Assembly (NCBI GenBank): GCA_032158295.1 | Contig: CM063250.1 | Coordinates: 4,141,001 to 4,205,000, forward strand | DNA length: 64,000 nucleotides | Reading direction: 5' to 3' | Source: Pycnopodia helianthoides | Lineage: Eukaryota; Echinodermata; Asteroidea; Forcipulatida; Asteriidae | In this document: positions 9,009 to 20,870 of the stretch, one piece after another | Layout of the letters: the number at the start of each line of letters is the position of its first letter | Numbering within the stretch: position 1 is the first letter of the stretch | The notes under the pieces: generated by a model | The model's database searches: none | What the model was told of the DNA's origin: nothing | What the model saw: only the letters and a program-made list of their open reading frames with translations | Program-made: the position numbers and the translations under genes

Positions 9009-11702
9009 CTGATTCACTATTATATATTGCATTTTACTCTCTAAGAGTACATCCCCACACCCTCAAAGTTGCTGCCATGTAGCCAGCAACCAACAAGTAC
9101 CTGAGATATTCAGCATAGCCAAAAAATTATAGGCCTATGTATAGAACATTTTTGTAACAGAACCTAATACTTTGTTGAGGTGAATCATGTACGGAGAGGT
9201 TGCATGGATTGACGACTTTCGGATGTCACAAACCATCCAAAGAAAAACAAATATATACTGCCTGGCAAGTCGTCACTGGGGGGGGGGGGGGGGAATGTTT
9301 GTGGACTAAAGTTAAATCACCATTCGCAAATTGATCCATCGGGGATGGCTAGTGACATGGAGTGGTTATGGTAACATACGTCTCGATCAAGTATCCTTCT
9401 CTGATGTGTTGTCGTATTTAAATACTACGTGGAATGCATATCGAATGTAACCACACTATAGTCACCGGCTGATGACTCATGGCAAACGTAAGAATAGTGC
9501 ATGCCATAAATTGTGATATCATTTATTCACGACTGAGTTAACGCTCCGCTAAATTTCTGTGGGAGATTTTGTTCTCTTTTCTCTGGTGAAAGAATCACTG
9601 CAACCTGCTACCAACAAATCCTTTCTTGGTTTTTGTTTAAATTTTGACAGCAATTCTCAAGACACTGAAGGCTAACCCATTAATGTCACAAAGCCGAACC
9701 CTGTAACTGCTTAACAGGTTTGGGTGTTGAGTTAATCATAGAGAAATGAAATGTCCTTAGTCATGCACCAAGGACCTCATCCGTTAACTTCCAACCACAC
9801 CTCGGATAAGATGCTGCAGCATCTGAGAAAGGATTCCTATAATTATTACCATAATACATATAATTCCACAGGGCGTTTTATTGGGTGAAAGAATTTGGTA
9901 GCAATTATGTATTTAATCTTATCGACCATTTCCAAAGGACATTGCCAGGAGTCTGCAGGAGTGAGAGTCATTTTTCTGACACAAAGACCTGAAACTAGGA
10001 TGAAATGATAGGATTTCTACCTTTTGGTAACCCGCTGGAGTTATAAATTCCAAGGAGCTTTTGGGAACAGTCTCCTCAGCACTAGAGAAGTAGATCACAC
10101 TGAGCATATGGTTTTCCTTATATCTGAAGAAAAATAACTGCAATTTGTTTTCACCAGGCCGACATAAAAAAAATCTGAAATCAGATAAAAGTCTGAAATC
10201 TCTCAACCCTTGTGATCGCATGAAATAATGTAATTGTAAATCAGAAAATGAACCAAAGCACAAAGATTCTTACTTCAAAACAACCAAGCAAAAGTAACTT
10301 TTGACACGATAGTTGCCGTATCTCAGGAACGCAAGGCTAATCATTGTTCCTGGTTGGTTTTTTCTGTACATCCCTGTTCATTCCCATTTCAAAGCCAGCG
10401 TTTTTAATTCACTTACGGTATGCACCTTTATATACAAGTTTTAAAGTGTGGTTTCTAATGGTTGAAGTTTGGTGTTGGGGTGAAACATTCGCACAAGGAA
10501 TGAATTTTCCTTCTGAAGAGCATACTGATTGAAACAATCACGTATAACACCACACCGGTTCTGGAACACAACTCATGGACTATTAACACATTGTTATATC
10601 TCAAACTTTAGTTTTTTAGAATAAATAAAAATACATAAGTCTATTAATTTCTTTTTAAGAGGAATGTTGATTTTTTTATTTTTTGGGGGTGGCAGGTGGG
10701 TGTTTAATGAAGTAGTGGCTGTCACGCCCTTATTCCATTGAAATTTTTAATAATTTTAATGCGGGGGTAAGATGTTCCATTACTATGTCTGTGTGAATTG
10801 AAATTGATAACATTTCTCTTAATACAAATATGTACATTTTATATAATATCATGGGTGTCCCTGTTCGCATGGTGGATGTTATACAAGCTTATGTACATAA
10901 ATCAAGGCGTTTGATATAAACAGCTTAGATAACCTAGCAATTGTTATGATTTCATAAAAGTATACTTAATATGTAACAGTTTATTTGTTTTAATCATTAC
11001 TTAATTAACACATAGCACCAGTAAACCTACACATGGCTATATTCTGTGGTACACTGTGGTGTAAAAGTTAAGGGTGTGTTTTTTTGGATCGGTAAAACAT
11101 TCTACAGCAAACAGTTTTTTCCTCAAAGACTTAACTAATTCAGATAACTTTAGAGAATGGAAAAACTCAAAGTAATTATAGACGCACAAATAAGCTTTGA
11201 TAAACTAAACGAGCAACCGTTTATGATCACCGTAAGAAAACACGAGCACAGTTAAGATGTGTGGCCCAAACAATAGTCAAAATATCAACAGTTTGTTTGG
11301 TTGTTTGTTCGTTTGTTTAGATGATAATTTATGTCCAACAAGGGAACTCAGCAAAACTCGCAACAAAGGGATATAAATGCCAAGCTGGCAAAAACCAACA
11401 TCTCTCTCTGGTTTAACATCATCTATGATTATGAACCAAACACTTCAATAAATTGTGATCCAGTAGAAAACATTACCAGTCATTGTGAAATCAGCGGTTA
11501 GCTTGGCCGGATTTCGAACCCACAACCTGGGGATTGCAAGTCCTGCAGTCTTACAACTTTGACCACAGTGACAAATGTTGCTTAACTTGTCTTCCAAACA
11601 TGAACAGCTGTGTTGACTACTGAGACCAATTCAGAACTATAACCTCACCCAACAACATTTTTGCTCACCAATCTTACAGCTCAATACAGTGACCTTAGTG
11701 AA
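9009..11702. other. Intergenic stretch, nothing coding recognised
   Basis: No exon with family resemblance on either strand. It holds a G-run of about 19 at 9279-9292. At 11500-11580 a minus-strand tRNA-like fragment is present: a B-box-like GGGTTCGAAATCC and an A-box-like remnant GGTCAAAGTTGTAAG, probably the head of a decayed SINE. The remainder is AT-rich unique-looking sequence. Confidence 0.4.
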
Positions 11703-11931
11703 TATAGATAGGTTGCAGTATGACGTAAATCGGCCATCTTTACGGCAGTTTGGAACAAACAGTCATGCGTTTCGTGTGAGAACGGCGTGCAGCACGCGCA
11801 CATTTTACAAAACTCACTGCACGATTGGTTAGTGAACAACGCGGCTGCGTTAATAAGTTGAGCGCTTGACGCATCTGCAAGCCAAAATGCACTTTGCCCG
11901 TAAAGATGGCGTCTACTGGGAACTATCTATA
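11703..11931 (+). mobile_element. Short inverted-repeat element, copy 2
   Basis: Longer partner of the element at 8814-9008, in opposite orientation. Ends TATAGATAG and CTATCTATA are mutual inverted complements. It contains AAAGATGGCGTC near the right end. No coding capacity. Confidence 0.7.
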
Positions 11932-12432
11932 CCGTGTGTTGAATATTTGCATCAAAAGGGGGCAGTGGTAGGAACTTTAAGTACTCTCAATAAACTTTGT
12001 AACTGCTGCAGACACTCAACAGATAATTATAAACATTATTAAGACACTGTGCTGGCTAAAAGGCCTATCTGTACATGAGTGACGTACAAGCCAATGAATA
12101 GAAAGTCGTGACTTTTGAAAGAACAAAGTAATCGTAACAAAGTCTTCTGTTAGAACCTCTACATAAACTGTGACTATTTTAAAGAGCTCATAAGATTTGT
12201 GATTTCACATGTGCGTATAAGGGCCTAAGGCAAGAATAAATGTTTGCGGACTTTGTACCAAAGTATAATAACTTGTGCACTAACAAAAACAAATAATAAT
12301 AAAAACTGCTGCTCTTAGTGCATTGTGTGTAGTGTAAAAGTCGCATTTTTCGCCCGATCATTCCGTACACATGTCCAGACTTTTGGAAGAGCGTTCGGTG
12401 TCTTTCTTATAAGTGATCTTGAAGCACAGGTT

Positions 12433-12438
12433 TTTATT
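12433..12438 (-). promoter_or_regulatory. Candidate poly(A) signal for synaptotagmin
   Basis: TTTATT on the + strand reads AATAAA on the - strand, about 200 bp downstream of the synaptotagmin stop codon at 12635. Position and motif fit, but chance occurrence in AT-rich DNA is common. Confidence 0.3.
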
Positions 12439-12634
12439 TTCCTCCCCGCCTTTCTCCTCCTCTCTACCCTCTCCCCTCTACCCTTTCACTAATCAAGCTA
12501 TTGGAGATGAAAACGCAGGGTTTACAATTTTCTTCATTGGTGTCCTATTCCCGCTGTGGATGGAGAGCTGGTGTCAATGACAAGTGAGGTTCCCCAAGGC
12601 TCAATGCTTGGTCCCCCCGCTACATTTGGACCGG

Positions 12635-12842
12635 TCATTCTACGGACTGCTGTGGTGTCATGCAACCCTTCATCGTGGATGAAATGGAGGCTGCACTGAG
12701 GGAAGGCGTGGACTCTTGGAGCTGGTACCAGTGGGCGATCTGCTTCCTGGGCGAACCCAGCATTTCCTCCCAGTGATCTTTACCCTGACCGAGGGAGTTT
12801 GGACCAACCTCACACACACCTATAAGCTCACTGTGACCAACC
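12635..12842 (-). CDS. Synaptotagmin, terminal exon (end of C2B, stop codon)
   Basis: Minus-strand exon. The acceptor ...ATAATCCAG lies just above 12842; the first G completes the split TGG codon from the exon at 14911. Then [37 protein letters not shown] and a 27-residue Ser/Thr-rich tail reach TGA at 12635-12637. The 'HW.EML..PRK.IAHW..L' block is the diagnostic end of synaptotagmin C2B. The usual WHxL tail motif, used for docking at release sites, reads WYQL here. In C2B the fifth Ca2+-ligand position carries Glu (VGHSE) rather than the Asp of Syt1, as in the Syt3/5/6/10 group. The tail after WYQL is longer than in many synaptotagmins. Confidence 0.93.
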
Positions 12843-12966
12843 CTGGATTATAGAAGAAAAGAAAAAATCTAAATGATAAGGTGACAGAAGTGATAAAGTG
12901 CTCCTCATGCAAGTTCTGTTACCAAATTTTAACTCTCAGTTCTGACTCGGGTCTAAGTAAAACACT

Positions 12967-13040
12967 TGTGTCCCTGACTGAGAAACGCACTTTACCTTTG
13001 TGTGTCCCTGACTGAGAAATGCACTTTACCTTTGTGTGTC
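12967..13040. repeat. Two-copy direct repeat, about 36 bp
   Basis: TGTCCCTGACTGAGAAA(C/T)GCACTTTACCTTTGTG occurs twice head to tail with one substitution, in the last synaptotagmin intron close to the exon at 12842. Confidence 0.9.
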
Positions 13041-13599
13041 CAATACATGAGAAATAATCGTAACTATTACTAAGTAAACTAATTGCAGTACAACCATGTA
13101 TAAATCTCTTTTGGAGGAGTGTTGGCTCTGGAGAGCTGTAGTTGTCTTGACGTTTTGAAGTACTCGCTGCTTGTCTTCAGGAGAATGTCAAGAAGGCGAG
13201 CAGAGTATACCCACAAGTTTATAGTTATAGTTACTTCCGATTATCATCCACACCATGCAAAGCTTCAAACAACACACGTACATGGTACGTTCACCATTAG
13301 TTTTTACCGTGTACTTTGATTAGTACACACACAATCACATTGAAAGAGTTTGGGATTCACCCTGATGTTTTTGGTTCACACAACAAACACCCTAGCCATC
13401 CATGATTGGTGTGAGTTGTTTGCTCTTATAATGTTTTTTTTAAGTGTATTTTAAAACAATCCTTGCACGATAGTATATGAGAGTCTGCCATGTTACAAAA
13501 CGACATCTTCGGGAAACATTCCAGGTAAACTCTTGGAAAAGAAAACATTCCCATTTCATTTTTCACATAATTGTTTAGGTAGTTTAATAATAAATAATG

Positions 13600-13985
13600 A
13601 TAATAATAATAACTAGTTTTTATATAGTATATATAGGTTAAATATTACATTTTCAAGGCAGTTTTTTTGGTTATTAAATTTATAATAGCACCTTTTTATG
13701 AGGGTTTACAAGGTGCTGTGTGGCTCATAGCAGCCACTGCCAGAAACACCGAGCCAAACCCCTTCTCCTAGTGATTAAGTTTAACTGCCACGGGTTCTTT
13801 CATGGGCATGACACACAACTAAGTGCATGTACCTACGGGTTTACATCCCATCAGAAGGCAGAAGCAATAATGTTACGCGTCTTGCTCAAGGACTCAAATG
13901 TCAAAACCAGGATTCAAACCCACACTCTGCTGATCAGAAACACCAGAGCTTGAGAGTGCACTTGACCACTTGGCCTTGACATGCC
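13600..13985 (-). mobile_element. tRNA-derived SINE, minus strand
   Basis: Read on the - strand, the right end (13985 downwards) starts with an A-box-like TGGCCAAGTGGTCAAG and, after CACTCTCAAGCTCTGGTG and CTGATCAGCAGAGTGTGG, a B-box-like GGGTTTGAATCC. This resembles a tRNA-Leu-type head. The body contains 'GATGGGATGTAAACCCG' and 'GGGGTTTGGCTCGG', and the element ends at the + strand ATAATAATAATAA near 13600. A truncated relative lies at 2005-2330. Decayed, so not a functional tRNA gene. Confidence 0.72.
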
Positions 13986-14309
13986 ATAATTCATTCAATG
14001 CTTCATCAAGTTGATAGTATGACAGGTATGTGATGGGATTGTGCCTTTGATGCAAGCATGGAATTTTGGCAGACAGTCAGAGTATATGTAATGAAAAAGA
14101 CATTTGGCTATATAAGGCCATCGCAGATTTGTCCTTTGAAAACAATTTAGGAAGAAAACAGGCAACTATAATGGCAGCCATTTTGAAAACTGTACTTATT
14201 CCGGCTTGCTACATTTATTCAAAGGGCAATCTGCAATGACCCACACAGCCAAATATCTTTCTCATGACATACTCTGACTGTGTGCCAAACAGTGCTGCAG
14301 CACTCCGGG

Positions 14310-14660
14310 TCGGTTTTAGTTTGCAGACGAGTCTCAAAAAACTCAGACTCAATCTCTGAGCACGGACTCAGACTCAACGCTGGGACTCAGTGAGTCTCGG
14401 CTCAAGACCGACCGAGACTTTGAAAAAATGGGTGGAGGGAACACTCAACTTGGTGCCCATGTAAATCGTTAATAAGGGGGAAAAAAGAAGATGTTTCTGT
14501 CTATGTATTGTCTGGAGCCTTTGCATATCAACTGTGGACCCTGATTGTTTCAACTGTGCATGTCAGGGGTCTTGTTCACAAGTCTGTAATGGTAGTTCTT
14601 TGTTCGTCTGAACTAGTGGAGAGACCCATCAGGTTTGTGAGTATAGATTGAGCCTCACAG
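14310..14660. repeat. GACTC-rich degenerate region next to a minisatellite
   Basis: The sequence around 14330-14425 is dense in GACTCAGACTC, GAGTCTC and ACCGAGAC motifs. It looks like a decayed relative of the 21-bp array that follows at 14660. No exon was recognised. Confidence 0.5.
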
Positions 14661-14770
14661 ACTCGGACTTGGACAACAAGGACTCGGACTCAGACAACAG
14701 GGACTCGGACTCAGACAACAGGGACTCGGACTCAGACAACAGGGACTCGGACTCAGACAACAGGGACTCA
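14660..14770. repeat. Minisatellite, 21-bp unit, about 5 copies
   Basis: Head-to-tail copies of GACTCGGACTCAGACAACAG plus G; the first unit has two changes. The length is a multiple of three, so both strands stay open and yield repetitive Asp/Ser-rich or Ser/Glu-rich open frames. These are a by-product of the repeat, not evidence of a gene. It lies about 140 bp from the synaptotagmin exon at 14911. Confidence 0.95.
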
Positions 14771-14910
14771 ACTACAGCACTGGTGCCAAATTCCATGCTT
14801 GGTATCATCAAAGGCACAACGCTCCCAAATATTTCCTCCGCTTCCTGCCGCACTATTAAGTCAAATTAAAAAAATATGTATGTGAAATAGGCCCTTAAAA
14901 TGAGACATAC

Positions 14911-15082
14911 CAATCGTAATCGACAACTGCAACCACAAACAAGATGTTGTCCATACTCTCTGGCACAATGTCGAATACCATGGCTTCGTTGTAGACTGGA
15001 TTGAGGGTGTTCTTCTTGACGGTTGTTTTCTTCTTTTTGACTCGCTTGCCCTGACAGACCATCGATACCTTCACATACGGAT
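14911..15082 (-). CDS. Synaptotagmin, C2B core exon
   Basis: Minus-strand exon with acceptor CTCGCCAG above 15082 and donor GTATGT below 14911. The first two bases complete an Asp codon split with the exon at 20423. It encodes [58 protein letters not shown]. The polybasic strand ([17 protein letters not shown]) is the PIP2 and SNARE-binding patch of C2B. 'DPYVKV' and 'DYDW' provide Ca2+ ligands. Splice phase fits both neighbouring exons. Confidence 0.96.
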
Positions 15083-15244
15083 CTGGCGAGGAATGAAAAC
15101 GTTATAAGTCACACACAAAAAATACATGATACTGCATCGTTATCGGTTTTCTTTTGACGTTATAGAACAAGAAATGAATTTCAAAAGCTCTCCAGACCGG
15201 AGAACAGAATCGGTTAAATCATCAAGAAAAGTGATTGCCCTTAC

Positions 15245-15580
15245 AAAAAAAGTCTTATAGGAATCCTAAATAGGAAAAATCCTATAGAATCCTATAGGAT
15301 TTAAACAGGATTCCAATAGGATTCTTGTAGGTATTTCGTCACTTCCTATTGGGTTTATCTGTAGGATTCCCATAAGATTCCTATAGATAGGATTTCTGTA
15401 GGATTCTTATAGGTTTTTCATCACTTTCTATTTGGTTTATCTGCAGGATTTGATTCTTATAAGATTCCTATAGAATTCCTATAGGATTCTTAGAGGTTTT
15501 TCGTCACTTCCTATAGGATTTATCTTATAGGATTCGATTCCTATAAGATTCCTATGGGATTTCTGTAGGACTTTTTTTGT
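15245..15580. repeat. Degenerate repeat of ATTCCTATAGGATT-type palindromes
   Basis: The stretch consists of imperfect repetitions of TCCTATAGGATTC, TTCCTATAAGATTCC and GGTTTTTCGTCACTTCC, giving about three longer units of roughly 90-100 bp, each rich in the self-complementary CCTATAGG. It lies in the synaptotagmin intron between the exons at 14911 and 20423. Confidence 0.8.
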
Positions 15581-17600
15581 AAGGGTGGCTTCATTTTAAG
15601 AGCTGAATGATTATACAGTTTCAAACAAGTACCAATCCTCCAGAGAAATATTTCCATCTGAAAAACTGTCAAAGTTGAGGAAAGGGCTTTTGAAGACCTC
15701 CCAAATCACCGAATCTTATTTCAAGTAAATACCATTTCAAGACACTCCAAACCACTGTGGCAATCGAAATAAGGTCCTGGCAAAACAGTAATTTGTTTTC
15801 ACTCCAAACATAATGGCAGTGCCGTGATGAATTTCACAGGTTGACTGTATAGACCTTTATCATCGCGGGCATCCATCTTGTTGTATTACTCCCATTCAAA
15901 TCAAGAGACCATAGTTCGAATGCACGTGCCTTTATAGTCGACCCGTGATTGACCACTGTCTAGCAACACACATGCGCAGTGACGTACTCATTCGAATGAC
16001 TCGTTTTGGAAGTCTAGTCAACCATTTTTCGCCATTTTGCTATGGTGTCACTGCATTTTACACAAGTTAAGCATGAAACAAGGCTACTTTATAGTGAGGC
16101 TGAAAGGGCAAATAGTCTGCTGGTCCATTTTAGTACATGTTTGTATGAATCAGCATGCATTTATAAATAGAGCACACAGGGGACTTGACTAACATGGTGC
16201 CAGCATGAAGGTCTGTTGGAAACTGAGAATGAGAAGGTAACTACTCTTGTATGCAACATAATGATGCATTCCACCTAAATGCATTGAACACCAGCAGGCC
16301 TTGCGCGTAAGCTTTTTGTAAAATAAAGTAGCCCACTGAGCTAAGTAAGGTAATGTAATACTAATACTAATACTAATAGACTACTCAAACTTGCCCCCGA
16401 GATGTTTTAGTTGCCCAGAGTTTAAACACTTAACAGTAAGGAAAATTCAGGCACAGCACAGGGGAAAAGATTGACAGAAAATGCAAAAAACCAACCCTAT
16501 AATTATATCAGCCCCCTTAAGACTAAGAGTAGGCCTACCCATGCCGTACGATTACATATGTACACATTTTGTTCTATCCCTCAAAAACACATTATTTCTC
16601 TGACTATGGCATAAAACCCAAATGACTCCTTCCTTCCAAGTTCAATTCAAGTGCAGACTTCACTGAGTGAATATACTCACCGGGGAGCTCTACAGTATAA
16701 AACTATTCCTTCCAGATGAAAAAAGTATTAGGAGCAAGTCAAGAGCCATGCTCCGCCGAAAAAAAGGTCCAATGGTCGCGAACACAAACTTTAACTAGTT
16801 TAAGTTTTTACAGTATGCAAAAAGGAAAGTTGCATCAGGGCAAAGAACACTGAGGGCGCCCTTGGTATCCCTGCATTGAATGAGATGTGCATTAAATTAA
16901 AAACATCAAATCTTCCCAGAACACGACTGTTTGTTGTAGTGGATTTCCCCCGAAATTTTACCGCTATTTTTACCCATGAACGCCTGATGAACGCCTGACC
17001 TACTTCTCAAATGGACCTCTTTGTGGTCACCTGTAGTTAATCGTCAAGCATTATTTAGTGCAATGTGTGTGGAGGGAGGGGGCTTCGACAGTCTTCATGA
17101 TCGACACTACATTAAGTGTGATGCAAACCAAACGTGTGTGGAGGTTTAAATTGCCATGGCAACCCATCTCACTGTAATTTTGCAGACGGCGAATACTAAT
17201 GAAGATTTCATGGAAACCTGCATAAGTCCACAGCGGCCAATTCCCCCAAGCAGTGTATGCGGAGTGTATTGCTTTAAATTCTTGTGGCAAACACTCAATT
17301 AATCATCTGAATTGAAAGTCAGTAAGTGAAAACTCTATTTATAATTTTAGCTGGGCACGTTGTTTGCACTATAACCCTAGTCCTAATACTTGCCCTTATC
17401 CCCACCTTAAACCAACCATTCCATGCTCTCGTGTCTCTGAAATCTACTAACATTACCCTAGTCCTATAGTAACCTACCTTCATCCCCAACATTAACTCTA
17501 ATTATAGCTTTTACCCTCCCATAACCAAAACCTTGGTAACCCTTCCTTTACACGAACCCAGCCATAATCTACCCCAAAACCCCAAACCCCCATCAAAAAA
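15581..17600. other. Synaptotagmin intron sequence, nothing coding recognised
   Basis: AT-rich sequence with no exon or RNA gene that I can support. Contains a short (TAATAC)n tract near 16357-16378. Confidence 0.4.
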
Positions 17601-17603
17601 CCT

Positions 17604-17604
17604 C

Positions 17605-17656
<52 letters not shown>
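17604..17656. repeat. (CAA)n microsatellite
   Basis: About 17 consecutive CAA units. Open frames through it show poly-Gln or poly-Cys only because of the repeat. Confidence 0.97.
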
Positions 17657-17657
<1 letters not shown>

Positions 17658-17720
17658 CACAAACAAACAAACAAGCAACCCAACAAACACCCCAACAAAC
17701 AAACCAAAACAACTCTTATC

Positions 17721-18101
17721 TTAAAGGAACATTACAGAATTGGTAAGAAGAAAAAACTTTTTATCACAGATTTACATAAAACTTACACGGTCTAAAGATG
17801 ATGATAGTAGAAAACATCACTTGAAATATTTCTGTCTGAAATGCCATATTTGATGAGAAATGAATAAACTAATTTTCTGATTGGAGTTTATCGCTCAGTG
17901 AGCGTTTTATTCATTTGTTGAATCTATATGATTTCATGCAAATGTGTAATCGGTTTTTCACTATTTTCTCATGACCCAGATGGCCGATCGATCTCAAACT
18001 TCTACAGGTTTATCAGTTTATGTATATGGTGGATTACATAAAGTGCTTACACTGCCAGCAACTGTTTTGTTAGAAAAACCAATTCTGTAATGTTCCTTTA
18101 A
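17721..18101. mobile_element. MITE, family A (TTAAAGGAACATTACAGAATTGG), copy 1
   Basis: Ends are inverted complements over about 23 bp: TTAAAGGAACATTACAGAAT at the left and ATTCTGTAATGTTCCTTTAA at the right. The interior contains GCTCAGTGAGCG and 'CAGATGGCCGATCGATCTCA'. Three more copies lie at 37446, 41912 and 47375. Both outer ends are TTAA, as expected for a TTAA target-site duplication. No coding capacity. Confidence 0.92.
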
Positions 18102-19152
18102 CCCTAACGACTTGTATTGTAATATTATTTTTTATCCGGCACTTATAATTAGTGCAACTTTTCATTGCCAATAAAACCTTCACTTATTTGAATCTGTTTC
18201 GGGCACATCAGCTGCTGTAATTCGATAAAGAGTAAATAAATAAACAAAATGAACGATTATAATTATCAATCTTCCTTGCCGTATTCCTATTCTAATCCAG
18301 ACCCGGTGGACGAGGCAGTAATGTTTTGTAAATCATAGGCCCCTACAGTGAACTTATGCAACGTATTAAAGCATTGGATCAAGAATGTCAACAGCTCTAA
18401 AGCTCCTTGGCGGTAGTCAAAAAGCATAAATTACATGCAGCTATACCCTGCAGGCACATGATATTATCCTAATTTGGGAACTGTTGACTTGTCATTAGAG
18501 GGCAGTGGCACTACCCCCAGCCCCCCCCCCCCCAACAAAAAGAGCAAAAACTAACAAGATTATAACAAACCACACCATGTAACTTGGTTCACTGTCGCAT
18601 CGTGTCTGACTGGTGATGAGTGTTTTGATTTCATTAATGGCTGATTAAATGCACGCGTTTTTGTCTCTTTTCTTTCTCTTTGCCACATCGACAATGGATT
18701 GACAAAAGTTCAAGCTGCCAACTAAATTTGGATTTGAAACGCCAGCAGGGACCAACTGATGGATGATTACTGAAAAGGAGCTTTATAATTATACTGCCTG
18801 AGTTGCCGAACGGCTGGCTGACACGTGTAATTGCTAAAGAAAAGGTACAAAAATTGATAATCGTCGGGGGAAAATAATTGATTATTTCACCCGAGAGCTT
18901 TACACTGACTATTATACAAAGTTCATAAACCAACCCTCCAGAGAAATAGACAAAACAGCATTCTCAAGCTGGCCACAACAGAGGCAGGCAGCACGATGAA
19001 TCGAAACCACAGTATCAAAATTATAGAAGCTAACTTTGTGCAAGTTCGTTTCAGTTTTCCCTTTATATTACTGGGGAAAAAACCCGAAAGACGGCACAAT
19101 TCAGTCGTCAAACTATAGTACGAACTCAAAGAAAGGAGAATCACGTTCCACT

Positions 19153-19650
19153 ATGGTAACTAATAGTCTACTTGAAGCCCTCGTGGTTGTTGACATTGCG
19201 TTACATTTCAGTGAGGTTTGCAACAAAGTGGGAACCCGATCCCCAGCACAAGATATCCAATTTAAATCCTCTTTCTGCGAATTTTCATTTGGAAATTACA
19301 CGGCTCCAGGGCTCAAGAAAACTAAATACCCACACCTCCCCCGTCACCCATCCTCACTCACTCACCCGCTGGTTGATGTGACAAGCTTCGATCTGATATC
19401 ACTTCGGTTATTCCTTGCAACTCAAACAAGTCGACACACAAAGAATAACATGTCTCGGTTGACACAAGCGGACATCGCCGTCACTTCACAAACCCTGCCG
19501 TTCCAGGTTCTTTCCGTTTTGGCATGTGATTGCTTTAATTTAAAATATACCCGGGGAGGTTGTGTTTTATTCACGGGGATACCGGGATCGCTGGACGATG
19601 GTGTACCGTTTACTAACACGGCGTGCAGCCGAGATTTTTCAACCTTATGA
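19153..19650 (+). CDS. Unassigned open reading frame (165 codons from first ATG)
   Basis: An open frame running from 19036 to 19650, with its first ATG at 19153. It is antisense within a synaptotagmin intron. The predicted product has no domain, signal peptide, membrane segment or motif that I recognise, and the composition is ordinary. The length is above what is usual by chance in AT-rich DNA, but the local GC content is higher, which makes long chance frames likelier. Listed only because of its length; probably not a gene. Confidence 0.12.
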   Translation: MVTNSLLEALVVVDIALHFSEVCNKVGTRSPAQDIQFKSSFCEFSFGNYTAPGLKKTKYPHLPRHPSSLTHPLVDVTSFDLISLRLFLATQTSRHTKNNMSRLTQADIAVTSQTLPFQVLSVLACDCFNLKYTRGGCVLFTGIPGSLDDGVPFTNTACSRDFSTL

Positions 19651-20206
19651 GGTGCTTGGACTTTTGGTTGATCGGAAATAAAACATTGTATAAAAGAACT
19701 GAACTGACAAGGACAATCCTGTCACACGGTCCCACGTTGCCTGCTGGAGAGGTTGAATGCGCTCGAGTAACATCATGAAAAAGGCGGGAAATGCAAACGG
19801 GACCATCTTGAAAATGGTTTTAAAAACACGAAAAGTTATATAGATGCTGTCAGCGGTGCATAATAACAACAATTATGATATTGATAATAGTATTACTTAC
19901 AGCTGAGAAGCTGAATTGCAAAGGACGCGACTACAACTACGTGTTCGAGAAGCAGGCATGCAAGGGCGCCTTTGGCAGCCAGCCTCCTCAACCCATGACC
20001 ACGGAGCACAGCCAGAGATACGAAGTGTTTGATTTTTTCCATAAAGGGGAAAACCGGAGGGCCCAGAGAAAAACCCTTTGTGTAGAGAACCAACGAACAA
20101 CTCTGGTGGATACACATCATGGTGAATGACGAGGATGGGGTGGGGCATTCGGGGTTCATATTATCAAGCCCCACAGGGCCTGCCGGTGCCATTTTGTGTC
20201 TACAAA

Positions 20207-20366
20207 GGCCCTTTTTGAATTCACGGCTTCGGCTTCAAAATCGGCTCAGGCTAGCTAGGCTCCCTCAATTATTTTAACTTACGCATGTTTTGCGGTCAGG
20301 GCTTCAGACAAGAAAACTGGGCCTGAAGCCCAATCCGGAGCCGAAGCCGTGGATTCGAAAAGGGCC
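20207..20366. mobile_element. Short TIR element (GGCCCTTTTTGAATTCACGG)
   Basis: The left end 20207-20236 and right end 20338-20366 are inverted complements over about 29 bp (right end read backwards: GGCCCTTTTCGAATCCACGG...), with two or three differences. The interior is about 100 bp. It lies about 55 bp from the synaptotagmin exon at 20423. Related GGCTTCGGCTT/AGCCCAAGCC-rich pieces occur at 21420-21530, 24750-24920 and 57860-57900. Confidence 0.75.
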
Positions 20367-20422
20367 ATAATATTGCAACAATCAAAGAGAAGATACAATT
20401 TTAAGATGACTCCGTGTTTTAC

Positions 20423-20543
20423 CTGATGCCCCTGTTATATCCATTGCTTTCAGATTCCTTGCCTTGATGACAGTGAGGGTCAGTCGGCAAGCGGTCGGTA
20501 GATAACACAAAGAGAACATCACCTCACCAAGGTCAGCTTTTTC
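20423..20543 (-). CDS. Synaptotagmin, start of C2B
   Basis: Minus-strand exon of 121 bp, acceptor TTCTAACAG above 20543 and donor GTAAAA below 20423. Forty codons, [40 protein letters not shown], then one base of a codon finished by the exon at 15082. '[39 protein letters not shown]' is the canonical synaptotagmin C2B opening. The join to the preceding exon (..CSTQ) is in phase 0. Confidence 0.96.
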
Positions 20544-20689
20544 CTGTTAGAATTTTAAAAACAAGACAACAAAACAAACAAACAGGTGAACAAAAGTTGA
20601 CTTTTAATGAAAACCATAGTGTTAGGCTTGACATGGAAAAGGTCAGTCCCAGACTAGTGGAAGTAGGCCCTATCACTCTAAAAACTCTC

Positions 20690-20870
20690 AGATTTCGGTT
20701 CCTGCGGGGCCTGACCCATTTGAGGGTCAGTTTGACCCATAATCTGTTGTCAAACTGACGCAGAATCCGCGTTGATATCCAATTTTTAAATCAGTTTCTA
20801 GGTCAGCCTGACCCAGAATGTGTCAGGCTTCCCAAGATCGGGAATCCTGGTCGAATCGGGGAGGTTTTTT
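20690..20870. repeat. GACCC/GGGTCA-rich dispersed repeat, copy 1
   Basis: Contains repeated phrases GGGTCAGTTTGACCCATAAT, ACGCAGAATCCGCG and GGTCAGCCTGACCCAGAATG. Similar stretches occur at about 41330-41475, 56500-56690 and 57240-57530. Internal half-palindromes (GGTCAN..TGACC) suggest an inverted-repeat element, but the borders are unclear. Confidence 0.6.

Noticed and set aside
14648..14869. Asp/Ser-rich small protein (both strands open)
   Set aside because: Open only because a 21-bp minisatellite has a length divisible by three; no start context or conserved flank.
17511..17724. Poly-Gln or poly-Cys proteins
   Set aside because: Translations of a (CAA)n microsatellite in an intron; the same applies to the TTG run at 47941.
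19036..19650. 204-codon open frame as a real gene
   Set aside because: No domain, no splice or promoter evidence, no homologue that I recognise; kept only as a low-confidence entry from its first ATG.
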